This document shows, piece after piece, positions 1 to 8,795 of a stretch of DNA of 35,420 nucleotides; position 1 is the stretch's first letter; every line of letters starts with the position of its first letter. The translations under genes were made by a program, and so were the position numbers. Source of the stretch: Pelagibacteraceae bacterium AG-422-C23 (GTDB lineage: Bacteria > Pseudomonadota > Alphaproteobacteria > Pelagibacterales > Pelagibacteraceae); assembly GCA_003213695.1 (NCBI GenBank), contig QCMO01000006.1, forward strand, positions 1-35,420, given 5' to 3'. Below the pieces are notes generated by a model. The model did no database searches and was not told the origin of the DNA. It saw only the letters and a program-made list of their open reading frames with translations.

Positions 1-305
1 GTGTGGTAACAGTTGCTGCCCCAGATGAAGAGTCAAGAAACACTGCTATGCAAATGATTAAAGACATCACAGCAAAAGCTGAATTAAATAAAATTTATTC
101 TGGTAAAGTTATGAAAATAATGGAATTTGGTGCGTTTGTTAATTTTTTAGGAAAGCAAGATGGACTAGTTCATATTTCGGAATTAGCAGATAAAAGGGTG
201 GCTAAAGTTACTGATGTTGTCAAAGAAGGTGACGAAGTAAAAGTAAAAGTAATTGGTTTTGATAGAGGTAAAGTTAAACTCTCTATGAAACAAGCTACTG
301 AATAA
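1..305 (+). CDS. pnp: Polyribonucleotide nucleotidyltransferase, C-terminal fragment (KH end and S1 domain), truncated by window start
   Basis: ORF 3..305; S1 domain signature GKVMKIMEFGAFVNFLGKQDGLVHISELADKRV...GDEVKVKVIGFDRGKVKLSMK; open at the 5' edge. Confidence 0.9.
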   Translation, partial: VVTVAAPDEESRNTAMQMIKDITAKAELNKIYSGKVMKIMEFGAFVNFLGKQDGLVHISELADKRVAKVTDVVKEGDEVKVKVIGFDRGKVKLSMKQATE

Positions 306-308
306 AAT

Positions 309-428
309 TTAAAACCCACCTCGCCAATTGTTTTTATCATCAAATTGGTCTTTTTCTTTTTTAGAGGTGGGTCTAAATAAATAATAAATCACAAATACTA
401 AACAGATTAAAAATATAAATATTTCCAT
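309..428 (-). CDS. Small single-TM protein (39 aa, MEIFIFLICLVFVIYYLFRPTSKKEKDQFDDKNNWRGGF)
   Basis: My own translation of the reverse strand; ATG 15 nt downstream of the fabI stop; hydrophobic N-terminal helix plus charged tail; not in supplied ORF track. Confidence 0.55.
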   Translation of the reverse strand: MEIFIFLICLVFVIYYLFRPTSKKEKDQFDDKNNWRGGF

Positions 429-442
429 ATCTTTAATTAATG

Positions 443-1228
443 TTAACTAATATTTTTAGGATCTGGCATACCAACTTTGTTGTATCCAGCATCTACATAG
501 TGGATTTCACCTGTAACACCGTTTGCAAGATCGCTTAGTAGATATAATGCTGAATTTCCAACATCATGGATATCTACATTTCTTTTAAGGAAAGAATGAT
601 CTTCATTCCATTTATATAAAAATTTCGCATCTCCAATTGCAGAAGCTGCCAATGTTTTTATAGGCCCAGCACTTATGGCGTTAACTCTCATATTCTTAGC
701 ACCAAGATCTCTTGCAAGATACTTAACGCTTGCTTCAAGAGCTGATTTGCAAACACCCATTACATTATAATTTGGAATAGCTTTAGTAGACTCGTAAGTT
801 AATGTAAGCAAGCTTCCACCTTGTTTCATTATTTTTGAAGCTTCTTTTGCAACTTCTGTAAATGAGAAACACGAAATTAACATACTACGTAAAAAATTTT
901 CTCTCGTAGTATTTAAATACTCACCTGATAATTCTGATTTATCTGAAAATGCTACAGCATGTACTACAAAATCAATTTCACCCCACTGAGATTTAATATC
1001 CTCAAATAATTTTACTACTTCTTCTTTTTTTTCAACATCACAACTGAATGTTACTTTTGAATTTAATTTTTCTGCTAAAGGGATTACTCTTTTTTTTAAA
1101 GCATCACCCAAATAAGTAAATGCAAGTTCAGCCCCTGCTTCAGCAAGTTTTTGTGAAATACCCCAAGCGATAGATCTTTCATTGGCAACGCCCATGATTA
1201 ATCCTTTTTTATTTTTCATTAAACTCAT
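443..1228 (-). CDS. fabI: Enoyl-[acyl-carrier-protein] reductase (NADH)
   Basis: KKGLIMGVANERSIAWGISQKLAEAGAELAFTY and SAGPIKTLAA motifs; adjacent to fabB/fabA. Confidence 0.95.
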   Translation of the reverse strand: MSLMKNKKGLIMGVANERSIAWGISQKLAEAGAELAFTYLGDALKKRVIPLAEKLNSKVTFSCDVEKKEEVVKLFEDIKSQWGEIDFVVHAVAFSDKSELSGEYLNTTRENFLRSMLISCFSFTEVAKEASKIMKQGGSLLTLTYESTKAIPNYNVMGVCKSALEASVKYLARDLGAKNMRVNAISAGPIKTLAASAIGDAKFLYKWNEDHSFLKRNVDIHDVGNSALYLLSDLANGVTGEIHYVDAGYNKVGMPDPKNIS

Positions 1229-1230
1229 AA

Positions 1231-2442
1231 TTAAACCTTTTCAAAAATTAAAGCAGCATTAGTTCCACCAAAACCAAAGCTATTAGACATTACGGTATTT
1301 AAAGTTGCACCAGTTTCAGTTTTTGCAATTATTGGAAATTTTTTAGCTTCCTCATCCATCTCACTAATGTTTGCAGAGCCGGCAATAAAATTATTTTTCA
1401 TCATTATTAAACAATAGATTGCCTCATGAACAGAAGCAGCACCCAGAGGATGTCCTGATAAAGATTTTGTTGAACTAATTTTTGGAATATTGTCTCCAAA
1501 AGTATTTTTAACAGCATTTAACTCTGTGATATCTCCAACTGGAGTTGAAGTTCCATGAGTATTAATATAATCAATTTTATTTTTAGCTGTTGACATGGCC
1601 ATCTGCATACATCTTACTGCTCCTTCTCCTGAGGGCGCTACCATATCGTATCCATCTGAAGTCGCTCCATAACCAGTTAATTCCGCATATATTTTAGCTC
1701 CCCGTGCTTTTGCATGTTCATATTCCTCAAGGACTAAAACTCCACCACCACCAGCGATTACAAAACCATCTCTAGTTTTGTCGTATGCTCTTGATGCTGT
1801 TTTCGGAGTATCATTGTATTTTGATGATAAAGCAGTCATGGCATCAAACATCGCTGTCATTGCCCAGTGAATTTCTTCACTACCACCTGCGAACACAATA
1901 TCTTGCTTACCCATCTGGATTAATTCCATGGAATTTCCAATACAATGACCACTTGTTGCACATGCTGAGCTCATTGTGTAATTAGTACCTTTAATCTTAA
2001 AAGGGACAGCCAGAGTAGCCGAAGCAGTACTTCCCATAGTTCTTGGTACAATAAAAGGCCCCATTAGTTTTGGAGTTTTAGCTCTAGTTTTATCTGCTGC
2101 TACAATTACGTTTTCAATAGAAGGTCCACCTGAACCCATAACAATTCCAGTTTTAAAATTACTCACTTCGGTTTCCTCAAGACCTGAATCTTTAATAGCC
2201 TCTTTCATAGCTATATAGTTATAAGCAGAGCCAGAACCCATAAATCTTATAGTTTTTCTATCCACATGATCTTCAAGTTTTATGTTAGGTTTACCATGAA
2301 CATGGCTTTTTAAATTATGTTCTTTGTACTCTTCAGAAAATGAAATCCCTGATTTAGAATTAAGTAATGATTGGTGAACTTCTTCTTGATTATTACCTAA
2401 ACAAGAAACAATACCAAGCCCTGTAATTACTACTCTTCTCAT
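1231..2442 (-). CDS. fabB: 3-oxoacyl-[acyl-carrier-protein] synthase I
   Basis: [30 protein letters not shown] active site, [25 protein letters not shown]. Confidence 0.95.
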   Translation of the reverse strand: MRRVVITGLGIVSCLGNNQEEVHQSLLNSKSGISFSEEYKEHNLKSHVHGKPNIKLEDHVDRKTIRFMGSGSAYNYIAMKEAIKDSGLEETEVSNFKTGIVMGSGGPSIENVIVAADKTRAKTPKLMGPFIVPRTMGSTASATLAVPFKIKGTNYTMSSACATSGHCIGNSMELIQMGKQDIVFAGGSEEIHWAMTAMFDAMTALSSKYNDTPKTASRAYDKTRDGFVIAGGGGVLVLEEYEHAKARGAKIYAELTGYGATSDGYDMVAPSGEGAVRCMQMAMSTAKNKIDYINTHGTSTPVGDITELNAVKNTFGDNIPKISSTKSLSGHPLGAASVHEAIYCLIMMKNNFIAGSANISEMDEEAKKFPIIAKTETGATLNTVMSNSFGFGGTNAALIFEKV

Positions 2443-2942
2443 TATTTAAACAATCCTACTTTTAAACTATCAGCTGAATATATTTTTTTATCATCTGCCA
2501 AAACTACTCCATTTGCTAGACCTACTGTTGTTCCACCTGGTGACATAATTTTTTTCATATCAATTTCGTACCTGACTAATTTAACATCTTTTAAAACTTC
2601 TCCAGTAAATTTAACTGTACCCACTCCTAATGCTCTTCCTTTACCTGGATTTCCTATCCAACCTAAATAGAAACCCACTAATTGCCACATGGCATCAAGC
2701 CCTAGACATCCAGGCATAACAGGATCTTCTTTAAAATGACAATCAAAGAACCATAGATCTTTTTTAATATCCAGTTCTGCTTTTAAAGATCCTTTATTAA
2801 AAGATCCGCTATTATCATTAATCTCTGTAATTCTATCAAACATAAGCATTGGTGGAAGTGGTAATTTTGCATTACCAGGACCAAAAAGACTGCCATTTCC
2901 ACAATTAATTAGTTCGTCGTATGAATAGGAGTTTTTTTTCAT
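2442..2942 (-). CDS. fabA: 3-hydroxydecanoyl-ACP dehydratase/isomerase
   Basis: [30 protein letters not shown] active site region; operon with fabB. Confidence 0.95.
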   Translation of the reverse strand: MKKNSYSYDELINCGNGSLFGPGNAKLPLPPMLMFDRITEINDNSGSFNKGSLKAELDIKKDLWFFDCHFKEDPVMPGCLGLDAMWQLVGFYLGWIGNPGKGRALGVGTVKFTGEVLKDVKLVRYEIDMKKIMSPGGTTVGLANGVVLADDKKIYSADSLKVGLFK

Positions 2943-2992
2943 AAGATTTGACCCCCTTATTACTTGATTTTAGGCAAATATAATATACATAA

Positions 2993-3009
2993 AGTTTAGA
3001 ATTATTATA
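2993..3009 (+). promoter_or_regulatory. Candidate Irr/Fur-family operator half-site upstream of the irr-like gene
   Basis: AGTTTAGAATTATTATA matches 16/17 positions of the arm AGTTTAGAATAATTATA at 3504-3520. Confidence 0.55.
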
Positions 3010-3016
3010 AAAAACA

Positions 3017-3445
3017 ATGATAAAAAATAGCGAATTTATTGAAAAATTAAGAATATCAGGTTTAAGACCCACTAAACAGAGACTAAAAATATGTGAGGTA
3101 TTGTTTAATAGGGAAAAAACGTTTCATTTTACAATTAATGATCTCGCAAAAATCATATCTGATAGATTAAGTGAAAAGATTTCTTTAGCAACAATATATA
3201 ATACAGTTCATGCATTTAAAAATAAGGGCTATTTAAAGGAAATTTCAATTAACAGTGATAAAAGTTATTTTGATACAAATACTACTGACCATCATCATTT
3301 TTTTGATGAAGATAATAGCGAGTTAATAGATTGTGATAAGGATAACATTGATCCAATCAATATAAAAAAAAATATCACTGGAAAAAAAATTAATTCGATA
3401 GAAGTTTTAATTAAAGTTGCGAGTGATAATCAAACTCAAAATTAA
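3017..3445 (+). CDS. irr: Fur-family transcriptional regulator, Irr-like
   Basis: GLRPTKQRLKICEVLF winged-helix start, LATIYNTVHAFKNKGYL, TTDHHHFFDEDNSELIDC (Irr-like His cluster). Confidence 0.8.
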   Translation: MIKNSEFIEKLRISGLRPTKQRLKICEVLFNREKTFHFTINDLAKIISDRLSEKISLATIYNTVHAFKNKGYLKEISINSDKSYFDTNTTDHHHFFDEDNSELIDCDKDNIDPINIKKNITGKKINSIEVLIKVASDNQTQN

Positions 3446-3476
3446 TCTAATAATTTCAATTACTTAAAAACTATAT

Positions 3477-3520
3477 TATAATTATTCTAAACTGTTGACA
3501 TCTAGTTTAGAATAATTATA
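3477..3520. promoter_or_regulatory. Rubrerythrin promoter with 17-bp perfect inverted repeat (candidate Irr/Fur-family operator)
   Basis: TATAATTATTCTAAACT (3477-3493) / AGTTTAGAATAATTATA (3504-3520), spacer GTTGACATCT contains TTGACA at 3495-3500; TATATT at 3517-3522 is a plausible -10. Confidence 0.75.
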
Positions 3521-3547
3521 TTTTAGTAAATAATTAAGGAGATTAAT

Positions 3548-3964
3548 ATGTCATTAAAAGGAACAAAAACAGAAGAAAATCTTAAAGAGGCTTTCGCTGG
3601 TGAGAGCCAAGCTAACAGAAGATATCTTTATTTTGCACAAAAAGCAGATATTGAGGGATATAACGATGTTGCTACAGTTTTCAGATCGACTGCTGAAGGA
3701 GAGACTGGTCATGCTCATGGCCATCTAGAGTATTTAGAACAAGTTGGAGATCCCGCAACTGGCAAACCTATTGGTGAAACTAAAGATAACTTAGCCTCTG
3801 CAGTAGCTGGCGAAACTCACGAATATACCGACATGTATCCCGGTATGGCCAAAACGGCAAGAGAAGAAGGTTTTGAGGAAATAGCTGATTGGTTTGAAAC
3901 ATTAGCTAAAGCAGAGAAATCTCATGCTGGTAAATTCCAAAAAACCCTAGAATCTATTAGCTAA
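3548..3964 (+). CDS. Rubrerythrin-type ferritin-like di-iron protein without rubredoxin domain
   Basis: [27 protein letters not shown]...[14 protein letters not shown]...[29 protein letters not shown] just upstream; no CxxC rubredoxin motif. Confidence 0.92.
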   Translation: MSLKGTKTEENLKEAFAGESQANRRYLYFAQKADIEGYNDVATVFRSTAEGETGHAHGHLEYLEQVGDPATGKPIGETKDNLASAVAGETHEYTDMYPGMAKTAREEGFEEIADWFETLAKAEKSHAGKFQKTLESIS

Positions 3965-3974
3965 AAATTTTTTA

Positions 3975-3996
3975 AGTGGGCAATTTATTGCCCACT
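3975..3996 (+). terminator. Intercistronic hairpin after rubrerythrin gene (attenuator/partial terminator candidate)
   Basis: AGTGGGCAA TTTA TTGCCCACT, perfect 9-bp stem; only a weak T-rich tail (AAATAATTCTTTT). Confidence 0.6.
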
Positions 3997-4023
3997 AAAT
4001 AATTCTTTTCAAAAAAATTTAAA

Positions 4024-5361
4024 ATGCGAGCAAACAAAGAAGGAAGCACAGAAGCACCTACAAGGCATCCAATTGATTTTGAACACCCAGATTTTTTAAA
4101 TTCAAAAAAACTTGATGATGAAATGAGGAGGGTATTTGATATCTGCCATGGATGCAGAAGATGTTTTAATTTGTGCGACTCATTTCCCAAACTTTTTGAT
4201 ATGATAGATGAATCAAAAAATGAAGATGTGGAAAGTTTATCAAGTGAACAATTTACTCCAGTAGTTGATGCTTGTACATTATGTGATATGTGTTTTATGA
4301 CTAAATGTCCATATGTACCACCTCATGATTTTGATTTGGACTTCCCTCATTTGATGCTTAGATATAGAACAGCCCAGAAAAAATTAGGAAAATTATCATT
4401 TATACCAAGGCAATTAGCAGAAACTGATCGAAATTCTAAATTAGGTGTAACGTTTTCAAGATTAATAAATTGGCTATCGAATATAAAAAATAAAATTTTT
4501 AGAAAAATATTAGAGCTCACTACAGGAATAGATATTAGAGTTCAACTACCAAAATATAATTCAGAGACATTCTCTAATTTTTTTAAAAAGAATCAAAGTA
4601 AGTTAAATTTCGGTAACAAAAATATTAGTAGAAAAGTTGTCATTTATACTACTTGTTTTGTAAATTTTAACAAAAAAAATACAGGTATAGCTGCTTTAAA
4701 AGTCTTAAAAAAAAATGGAGTTGAAGTTCAAGAGGCTTATCCTGGCTGTTGTGGCATGCCCTTTTTAGAACAAGCAGATTTACCTAAAGTTGTAAGCCAA
4801 GCAAAAAAAGTTTCTAAAGATCTGATTGCTTGGGTAGAAAAAGGATATACAGTAATCTCACTGACGGCTAGCTGTGGACTTATGTTAAAGTTTGAATGGC
4901 CACTTTTGTTGCCTAATGATGAAAATATTAAGAAATTATCTAAGAATGTAATGGATATCGATGAATATGTAGTAGATATAGCTAATAAAGAGGGTTTAGT
5001 TGAAGGTCTTAAGGAAATTGATGGTGGTGTAACAGTTCATCACGCATGTCACGCTAGAGCTCAAAATATGGGTATTAAAGCGAGAGATATGTTGAAATTA
5101 ATACCAAATGCCAAAATAGATGTTGTTGAACGATGTGCTGGTCATGGAGGCACATTTGGAGTAATGAAGGATACACATGATCTGGCTTTAAAAGTAGGAA
5201 GGCCCACTGCAAGACAAATTAAAAGTAAAAATAACAAATATATGGCTTCAGATTGTCCTTTAGCAGGTAAGCATTTAAAACAAATGGAGTTAGATACAAA
5301 TATTTCAAATGATGAGGCAGTACACCCTATCGAATTAATCGCAAAAAGTTATAGATTGTAA
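4024..5361 (+). CDS. (Fe-S)-binding CCG-domain oxidoreductase (GlpC/HdrD-like)
   Basis: Two ferredoxin-type clusters CHGCRRCFNLC and CTLCDMCFMTKCP; CCG-like domains ...PGCCGMPF... and VHHACHARAQNMG...CAGHGGTFG. Confidence 0.85.
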   Translation: MRANKEGSTEAPTRHPIDFEHPDFLNSKKLDDEMRRVFDICHGCRRCFNLCDSFPKLFDMIDESKNEDVESLSSEQFTPVVDACTLCDMCFMTKCPYVPPHDFDLDFPHLMLRYRTAQKKLGKLSFIPRQLAETDRNSKLGVTFSRLINWLSNIKNKIFRKILELTTGIDIRVQLPKYNSETFSNFFKKNQSKLNFGNKNISRKVVIYTTCFVNFNKKNTGIAALKVLKKNGVEVQEAYPGCCGMPFLEQADLPKVVSQAKKVSKDLIAWVEKGYTVISLTASCGLMLKFEWPLLLPNDENIKKLSKNVMDIDEYVVDIANKEGLVEGLKEIDGGVTVHHACHARAQNMGIKARDMLKLIPNAKIDVVERCAGHGGTFGVMKDTHDLALKVGRPTARQIKSKNNKYMASDCPLAGKHLKQMELDTNISNDEAVHPIELIAKSYRL

Positions 5362-5363
5362 TT

Positions 5364-5957
5364 ATGCCCAAAAATAAAAGAGAAATTCAAAAAAGTGATA
5401 TTATGCCAATGGATATTTACACAAAACAAAGAAAAGAACTGAGAAAAAATATTGTTGAATATAAAAAAAATAGAAGAGTTCCTCTAGGTCCGTACGCAAC
5501 ATTTTATTTTGAAAGTTACGAGACAATGTTGGCACAAGTACAAGAAATGCTTTTTATAGAGAAAGGTGGTGATGAACAACTGAATGATGAGTTAACAGCA
5601 TATAATCCTTTAGTGCCAAATGGTAAGGAGTTAACAGCCACATTAATGTTTGAGATAGACAATCCTGTTTTAAGAGCAACATTTTTAGGTAAAGTTGGAG
5701 GAATTGAGGAAAAAGTTTTTATGAAAATTAACGGGGATATTGTTAAAGCCATTCCTGAAGAAGATGTAGACAGAACATCGGCTGAAGGAAAAGCTTCTTC
5801 TGTTCAGTTCATTCATTTTCAATTAAATGATAAACAGATTGAGATATTTAAATCTGATAAATCACAGATAGAACTCGGTATAGAACATAATGAGTATTCT
5901 CATTCAACAAAATTGAGTGATATAACTGTCAAATCATTATCTGCAGATTTCAGTTAG
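5364..5957 (+). CDS. DUF3501 family protein
   Basis: Start 2 nt after the Fe-S protein stop; IMPMDIYTKQRKELRKNIVEYKKNRRVPLGPYATFYFE resembles DUF3501; commonly next to this Fe-S protein (recalled, not searched). Confidence 0.75.
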   Translation: MPKNKREIQKSDIMPMDIYTKQRKELRKNIVEYKKNRRVPLGPYATFYFESYETMLAQVQEMLFIEKGGDEQLNDELTAYNPLVPNGKELTATLMFEIDNPVLRATFLGKVGGIEEKVFMKINGDIVKAIPEEDVDRTSAEGKASSVQFIHFQLNDKQIEIFKSDKSQIELGIEHNEYSHSTKLSDITVKSLSADFS

Positions 5958-6408
5958 TTCTTCCCCAAAGATTATCAACTTTAACCCATCCTTTAAATTT
6001 TTGTGTCTTAATTTTACACCAAATGCCATCACACTTCTGAACAACTAAAACTCTTCCTTTTTTAATTTTAGCTAATGGTTTTGAAAAATTTGATGGTTTT
6101 TTAAATAAAATTTTATCTTTTAAAGTAATGACTGAGTTATTTTTTTTTAATTGTGAAACATGTATCCAGCCACTGTTATTCTTTATGTCTATTATTCTTC
6201 TAAAATTCTCTTTTTTATCAATTTGTTTAATTGGTAAATTGATTTTTTTATAAACAAATTTGATTGGAGATTCAAAACTAGGACCATATCTGACATTCAC
6301 CTTATCTTTTTTAAGAGATAAAAAAGTTTCCTCAGCAATTACAACTGATGAAAAAAGAATGATAAAAAAAAAAACTAAATTAATTCTTAGAGTTAATTGC
6401 ACAGGCAT
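5950..6408 (-). CDS. Exported SH3-domain protein
   Basis: Signal peptide LVFFFIILFSSVVIAEE, then two SH3b-like repeats (VNVRYGPSFESPIKFVYKK; WCKIKTQKFKGWVKVDNLWG). Confidence 0.75.
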   Translation of the reverse strand: MPVQLTLRINLVFFFIILFSSVVIAEETFLSLKKDKVNVRYGPSFESPIKFVYKKINLPIKQIDKKENFRRIIDIKNNSGWIHVSQLKKNNSVITLKDKILFKKPSNFSKPLAKIKKGRVLVVQKCDGIWCKIKTQKFKGWVKVDNLWGRTN

Positions 6409-7148
6409 TTTTTTTGTTTATTTAATTTTACTTTTCTAAAATTTAAATTTAATAAATCTAATACAAAAATAAAACCATTTAAATTTTTTCCTATACTTAA
6501 AATTTCTTTTAAAACTTCGTTTGCTAGAATAGTTCCAATCATGCCAGCTACTGTTCCCAAAATTCCCTCATATTCACAATTTAATATGTCATCAGAAATC
6601 ATTTCCTCTTGAAAAAAACATCTTATACATGGATTACTTTTATTTTTAAAATTAAAATTAAATATATGTCCATCAAATTTACTAATTGCTCCAGTAATTA
6701 ATATTTTTTTTGTTTTGAGACAAACATCATTTATTAAAAATTTTGTTTTAAAATTATCAGTTCCATCGACCACATAATCATATTTTTTAATAATTCTATC
6801 AAAATTATCTTTAGTAATTTTTTTTTTGTAACAGTTAACTTTTGTTTGTGAATTAATTTTATTTAATTTCTTTTTGGCAGCTGTTACTTTTGATTTATTT
6901 ATATCAGTAGAATCATATAAACTTTGTCGATGTATATTAGATAAGTCTACATTATCTGAATCAACAATACCTAAAAAACCAACACCTGCTCTTGTTAAGA
7001 ATTCAGCAACGGGACAACCTAATCCTCCCATTCCTATTATTAAAACTTTAGACTTTATTATTTTCTTTTGTCCCAAGGCGCCTATATCTTTTAAGATAAT
7101 TTGTCTTGAAAATCTTTCAATTAAATTTTTATTAAGTTTTAAACTCAT
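6393..7148 (-). CDS. ThiF/MoeB/HesA-family adenylyltransferase
   Basis: RFSRQIILKDIGALGQKKI, IIGMGGLGCPVAEFLTRAGVG, DNVDLSNIHRQ, DGTDNFKTKFLIND. Confidence 0.88.
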   Translation of the reverse strand: MSLKLNKNLIERFSRQIILKDIGALGQKKIIKSKVLIIGMGGLGCPVAEFLTRAGVGFLGIVDSDNVDLSNIHRQSLYDSTDINKSKVTAAKKKLNKINSQTKVNCYKKKITKDNFDRIIKKYDYVVDGTDNFKTKFLINDVCLKTKKILITGAISKFDGHIFNFNFKNKSNPCIRCFFQEEMISDDILNCEYEGILGTVAGMIGTILANEVLKEILSIGKNLNGFIFVLDLLNLNFRKVKLNKQKKCLCN

Positions 7149-7582
7149 TTACCTGTTGAACCAAAACCACCCTCTCCTCTTATGGTCTTAGGTAAATTAA
7201 CAGTTTCTTCTAATTCCATTTTTATAACTGGAGCTAAAATCATTTGAGCAATTCTATCACCATTATTAATTACAAAATTATTACTTCCATGATTATATAT
7301 AATAACTTTAATTTCACCTCTATAATCACTGTCAACAGTTCCTGGTGTATTTAAAACGGTAATATTATTCTTTGCAGCTAAGCCTGACCTCGGTCTGATT
7401 TGAATTTCATATGCTTCTGAAATAGCTAAAGATATGCCTGTAGGAATTATTGACGATTGTTTTGGTTTGATATTAATAGGTTTTTTAATAAATGCCATTA
7501 GATCCATACCAGAAGAACCAGTTGTTTTATATTCTGGCAGCGTTACTGCTGGATCTAATTTTTTTATTAGTACTTTAGCCAT
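7145..7582 (-). CDS. dut: Deoxyuridine 5'-triphosphate nucleotidohydrolase
   Basis: GSSGMDLMA, RPRSGLAAK, NTPGTVDSDYRGEIKV, GDRIAQMI, RGEGGFGSTGK. Confidence 0.96.
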   Translation of the reverse strand: MAKVLIKKLDPAVTLPEYKTTGSSGMDLMAFIKKPINIKPKQSSIIPTGISLAISEAYEIQIRPRSGLAAKNNITVLNTPGTVDSDYRGEIKVIIYNHGSNNFVINNGDRIAQMILAPVIKMELEETVNLPKTIRGEGGFGSTGK

Positions 7583-8787
7583 TAATTAATTTGGGCAACA
7601 ATTCTATCAACAATTTCCTCTGATATTTCAGATTTTCTTTTCAATGAAAGCTTTTCTTTTTTCATAGGATTGTTTTTATAGTGAATACTTACTTCATTAT
7701 AGTCACTATTAAAGCCAAAATCTTTCTTCGATACATCGTTTGCTATAATCCAGTCACAATTTTTATTTTTCAGTTTTGAAGTTGCATATACATCAATATT
7801 ATTAGTCTCAGCAGCAAAACCAATTACTAATTTTGGCCTCATTGAATTATGATTTGAAATGAAATTCAATATATCAATATTCTTTTCCAAAGGAATATTT
7901 ATGTAGTTTTGTTTTTTAATCTTATTATCACTTTTGTTTTTAACTTTAAAATCTGCCACTGCAGCTGTAAAAATCGCTATATCTGTGGGTAAGCTTTTTT
8001 GAGTTGCTTTAAACATTTCCTCAGCTGTCTCAACTTTAATAAGTTTAATATTTTCATTTATTTCTAAATTTGTAGGTCCAGATATTAAAGTTGTATCGAA
8101 GCCTCTTCTCGATAAAGACTTTGCTAATTCATAACCTTGTTTACCACTTGATTTATTTGTAATAAATCTAATAGGATCAATATATTCATTCGTTGGTCCT
8201 GCAGTAACAAGCGCTTTAATTCTATTATTTTTTGATTGATTTATAAAAAAAGTATTTATTTCATTTAGGATATCTAAAGGATCTGACATTTTACCTTCTC
8301 CATATTCACCACAAGCCATGTCACCAATAACTGGACCAATGAATTTATAACCATATTTTTTCAATGTTTTTATATTATCTTTAGTTGATTGATGTTCCCA
8401 CATTCTTACATTCATTGCAGGAGCTAAAAATATTGTTTTATTTGACGCAAGAATTACAGTTGAAGCTAAATCATCTGAAGAGCCATGGCTAAGTTTTGAA
8501 ATTGTATTAGCAGTTGCGGGAGCTATTATTATCAAATCAGCCCATCTAGATAATGTAATATGATCCATTTCAGATTCATTATCTGTATTAAAAAGATCAT
8601 GATAGACTTTTTCTTGCGATAAAGCTGCAACAGAGAGAGGGGTTATAAATTCTTTTGCATTTTTCGTTAAGATAGTTTTTATTTCAGCATCATTTTTTTT
8701 TAATAACCTTATTATTTCAAGACTCTTATAAGCTGAAATTCCACCACAAATTATTAAGAGAATTTTTTTGTTTGTTAAATTATTCAT
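7582..8787 (-). CDS. coaBC: Bifunctional phosphopantothenoylcysteine decarboxylase/phosphopantothenate-cysteine ligase
   Basis: ICGGISAYKSLEIIRLL, APAMNVRMW, VTAGPTNEYIDPIRFITNKSSGKQGY. Confidence 0.95.
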   Translation of the reverse strand: MNNLTNKKILLIICGGISAYKSLEIIRLLKKNDAEIKTILTKNAKEFITPLSVAALSQEKVYHDLFNTDNESEMDHITLSRWADLIIIAPATANTISKLSHGSSDDLASTVILASNKTIFLAPAMNVRMWEHQSTKDNIKTLKKYGYKFIGPVIGDMACGEYGEGKMSDPLDILNEINTFFINQSKNNRIKALVTAGPTNEYIDPIRFITNKSSGKQGYELAKSLSRRGFDTTLISGPTNLEINENIKLIKVETAEEMFKATQKSLPTDIAIFTAAVADFKVKNKSDNKIKKQNYINIPLEKNIDILNFISNHNSMRPKLVIGFAAETNNIDVYATSKLKNKNCDWIIANDVSKKDFGFNSDYNEVSIHYKNNPMKKEKLSLKRKSEISEEIVDRIVAQIN

Positions 8788-8795
8788 GGGCTGAA

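Noticed and set aside
1785-1985. 66-aa plus-strand ORF inside fabB
   Set aside because: Antisense to a confident fabB frame, no recognisable motif.
3972-4190. 72-aa minus-strand ORF over the rubrerythrin hairpin and Fe-S gene start
   Set aside because: Overlaps the supported Fe-S protein start; no motif or SD support.
5516-5752. 78-aa minus-strand ORF inside the DUF3501 gene
   Set aside because: Antisense shadow of a supported gene.
6397-7191. Plus-strand ORFs (6397..6612, 6874..7191) opposite thiF/moeB
   Set aside because: Antisense to a confident gene; low-complexity translations.
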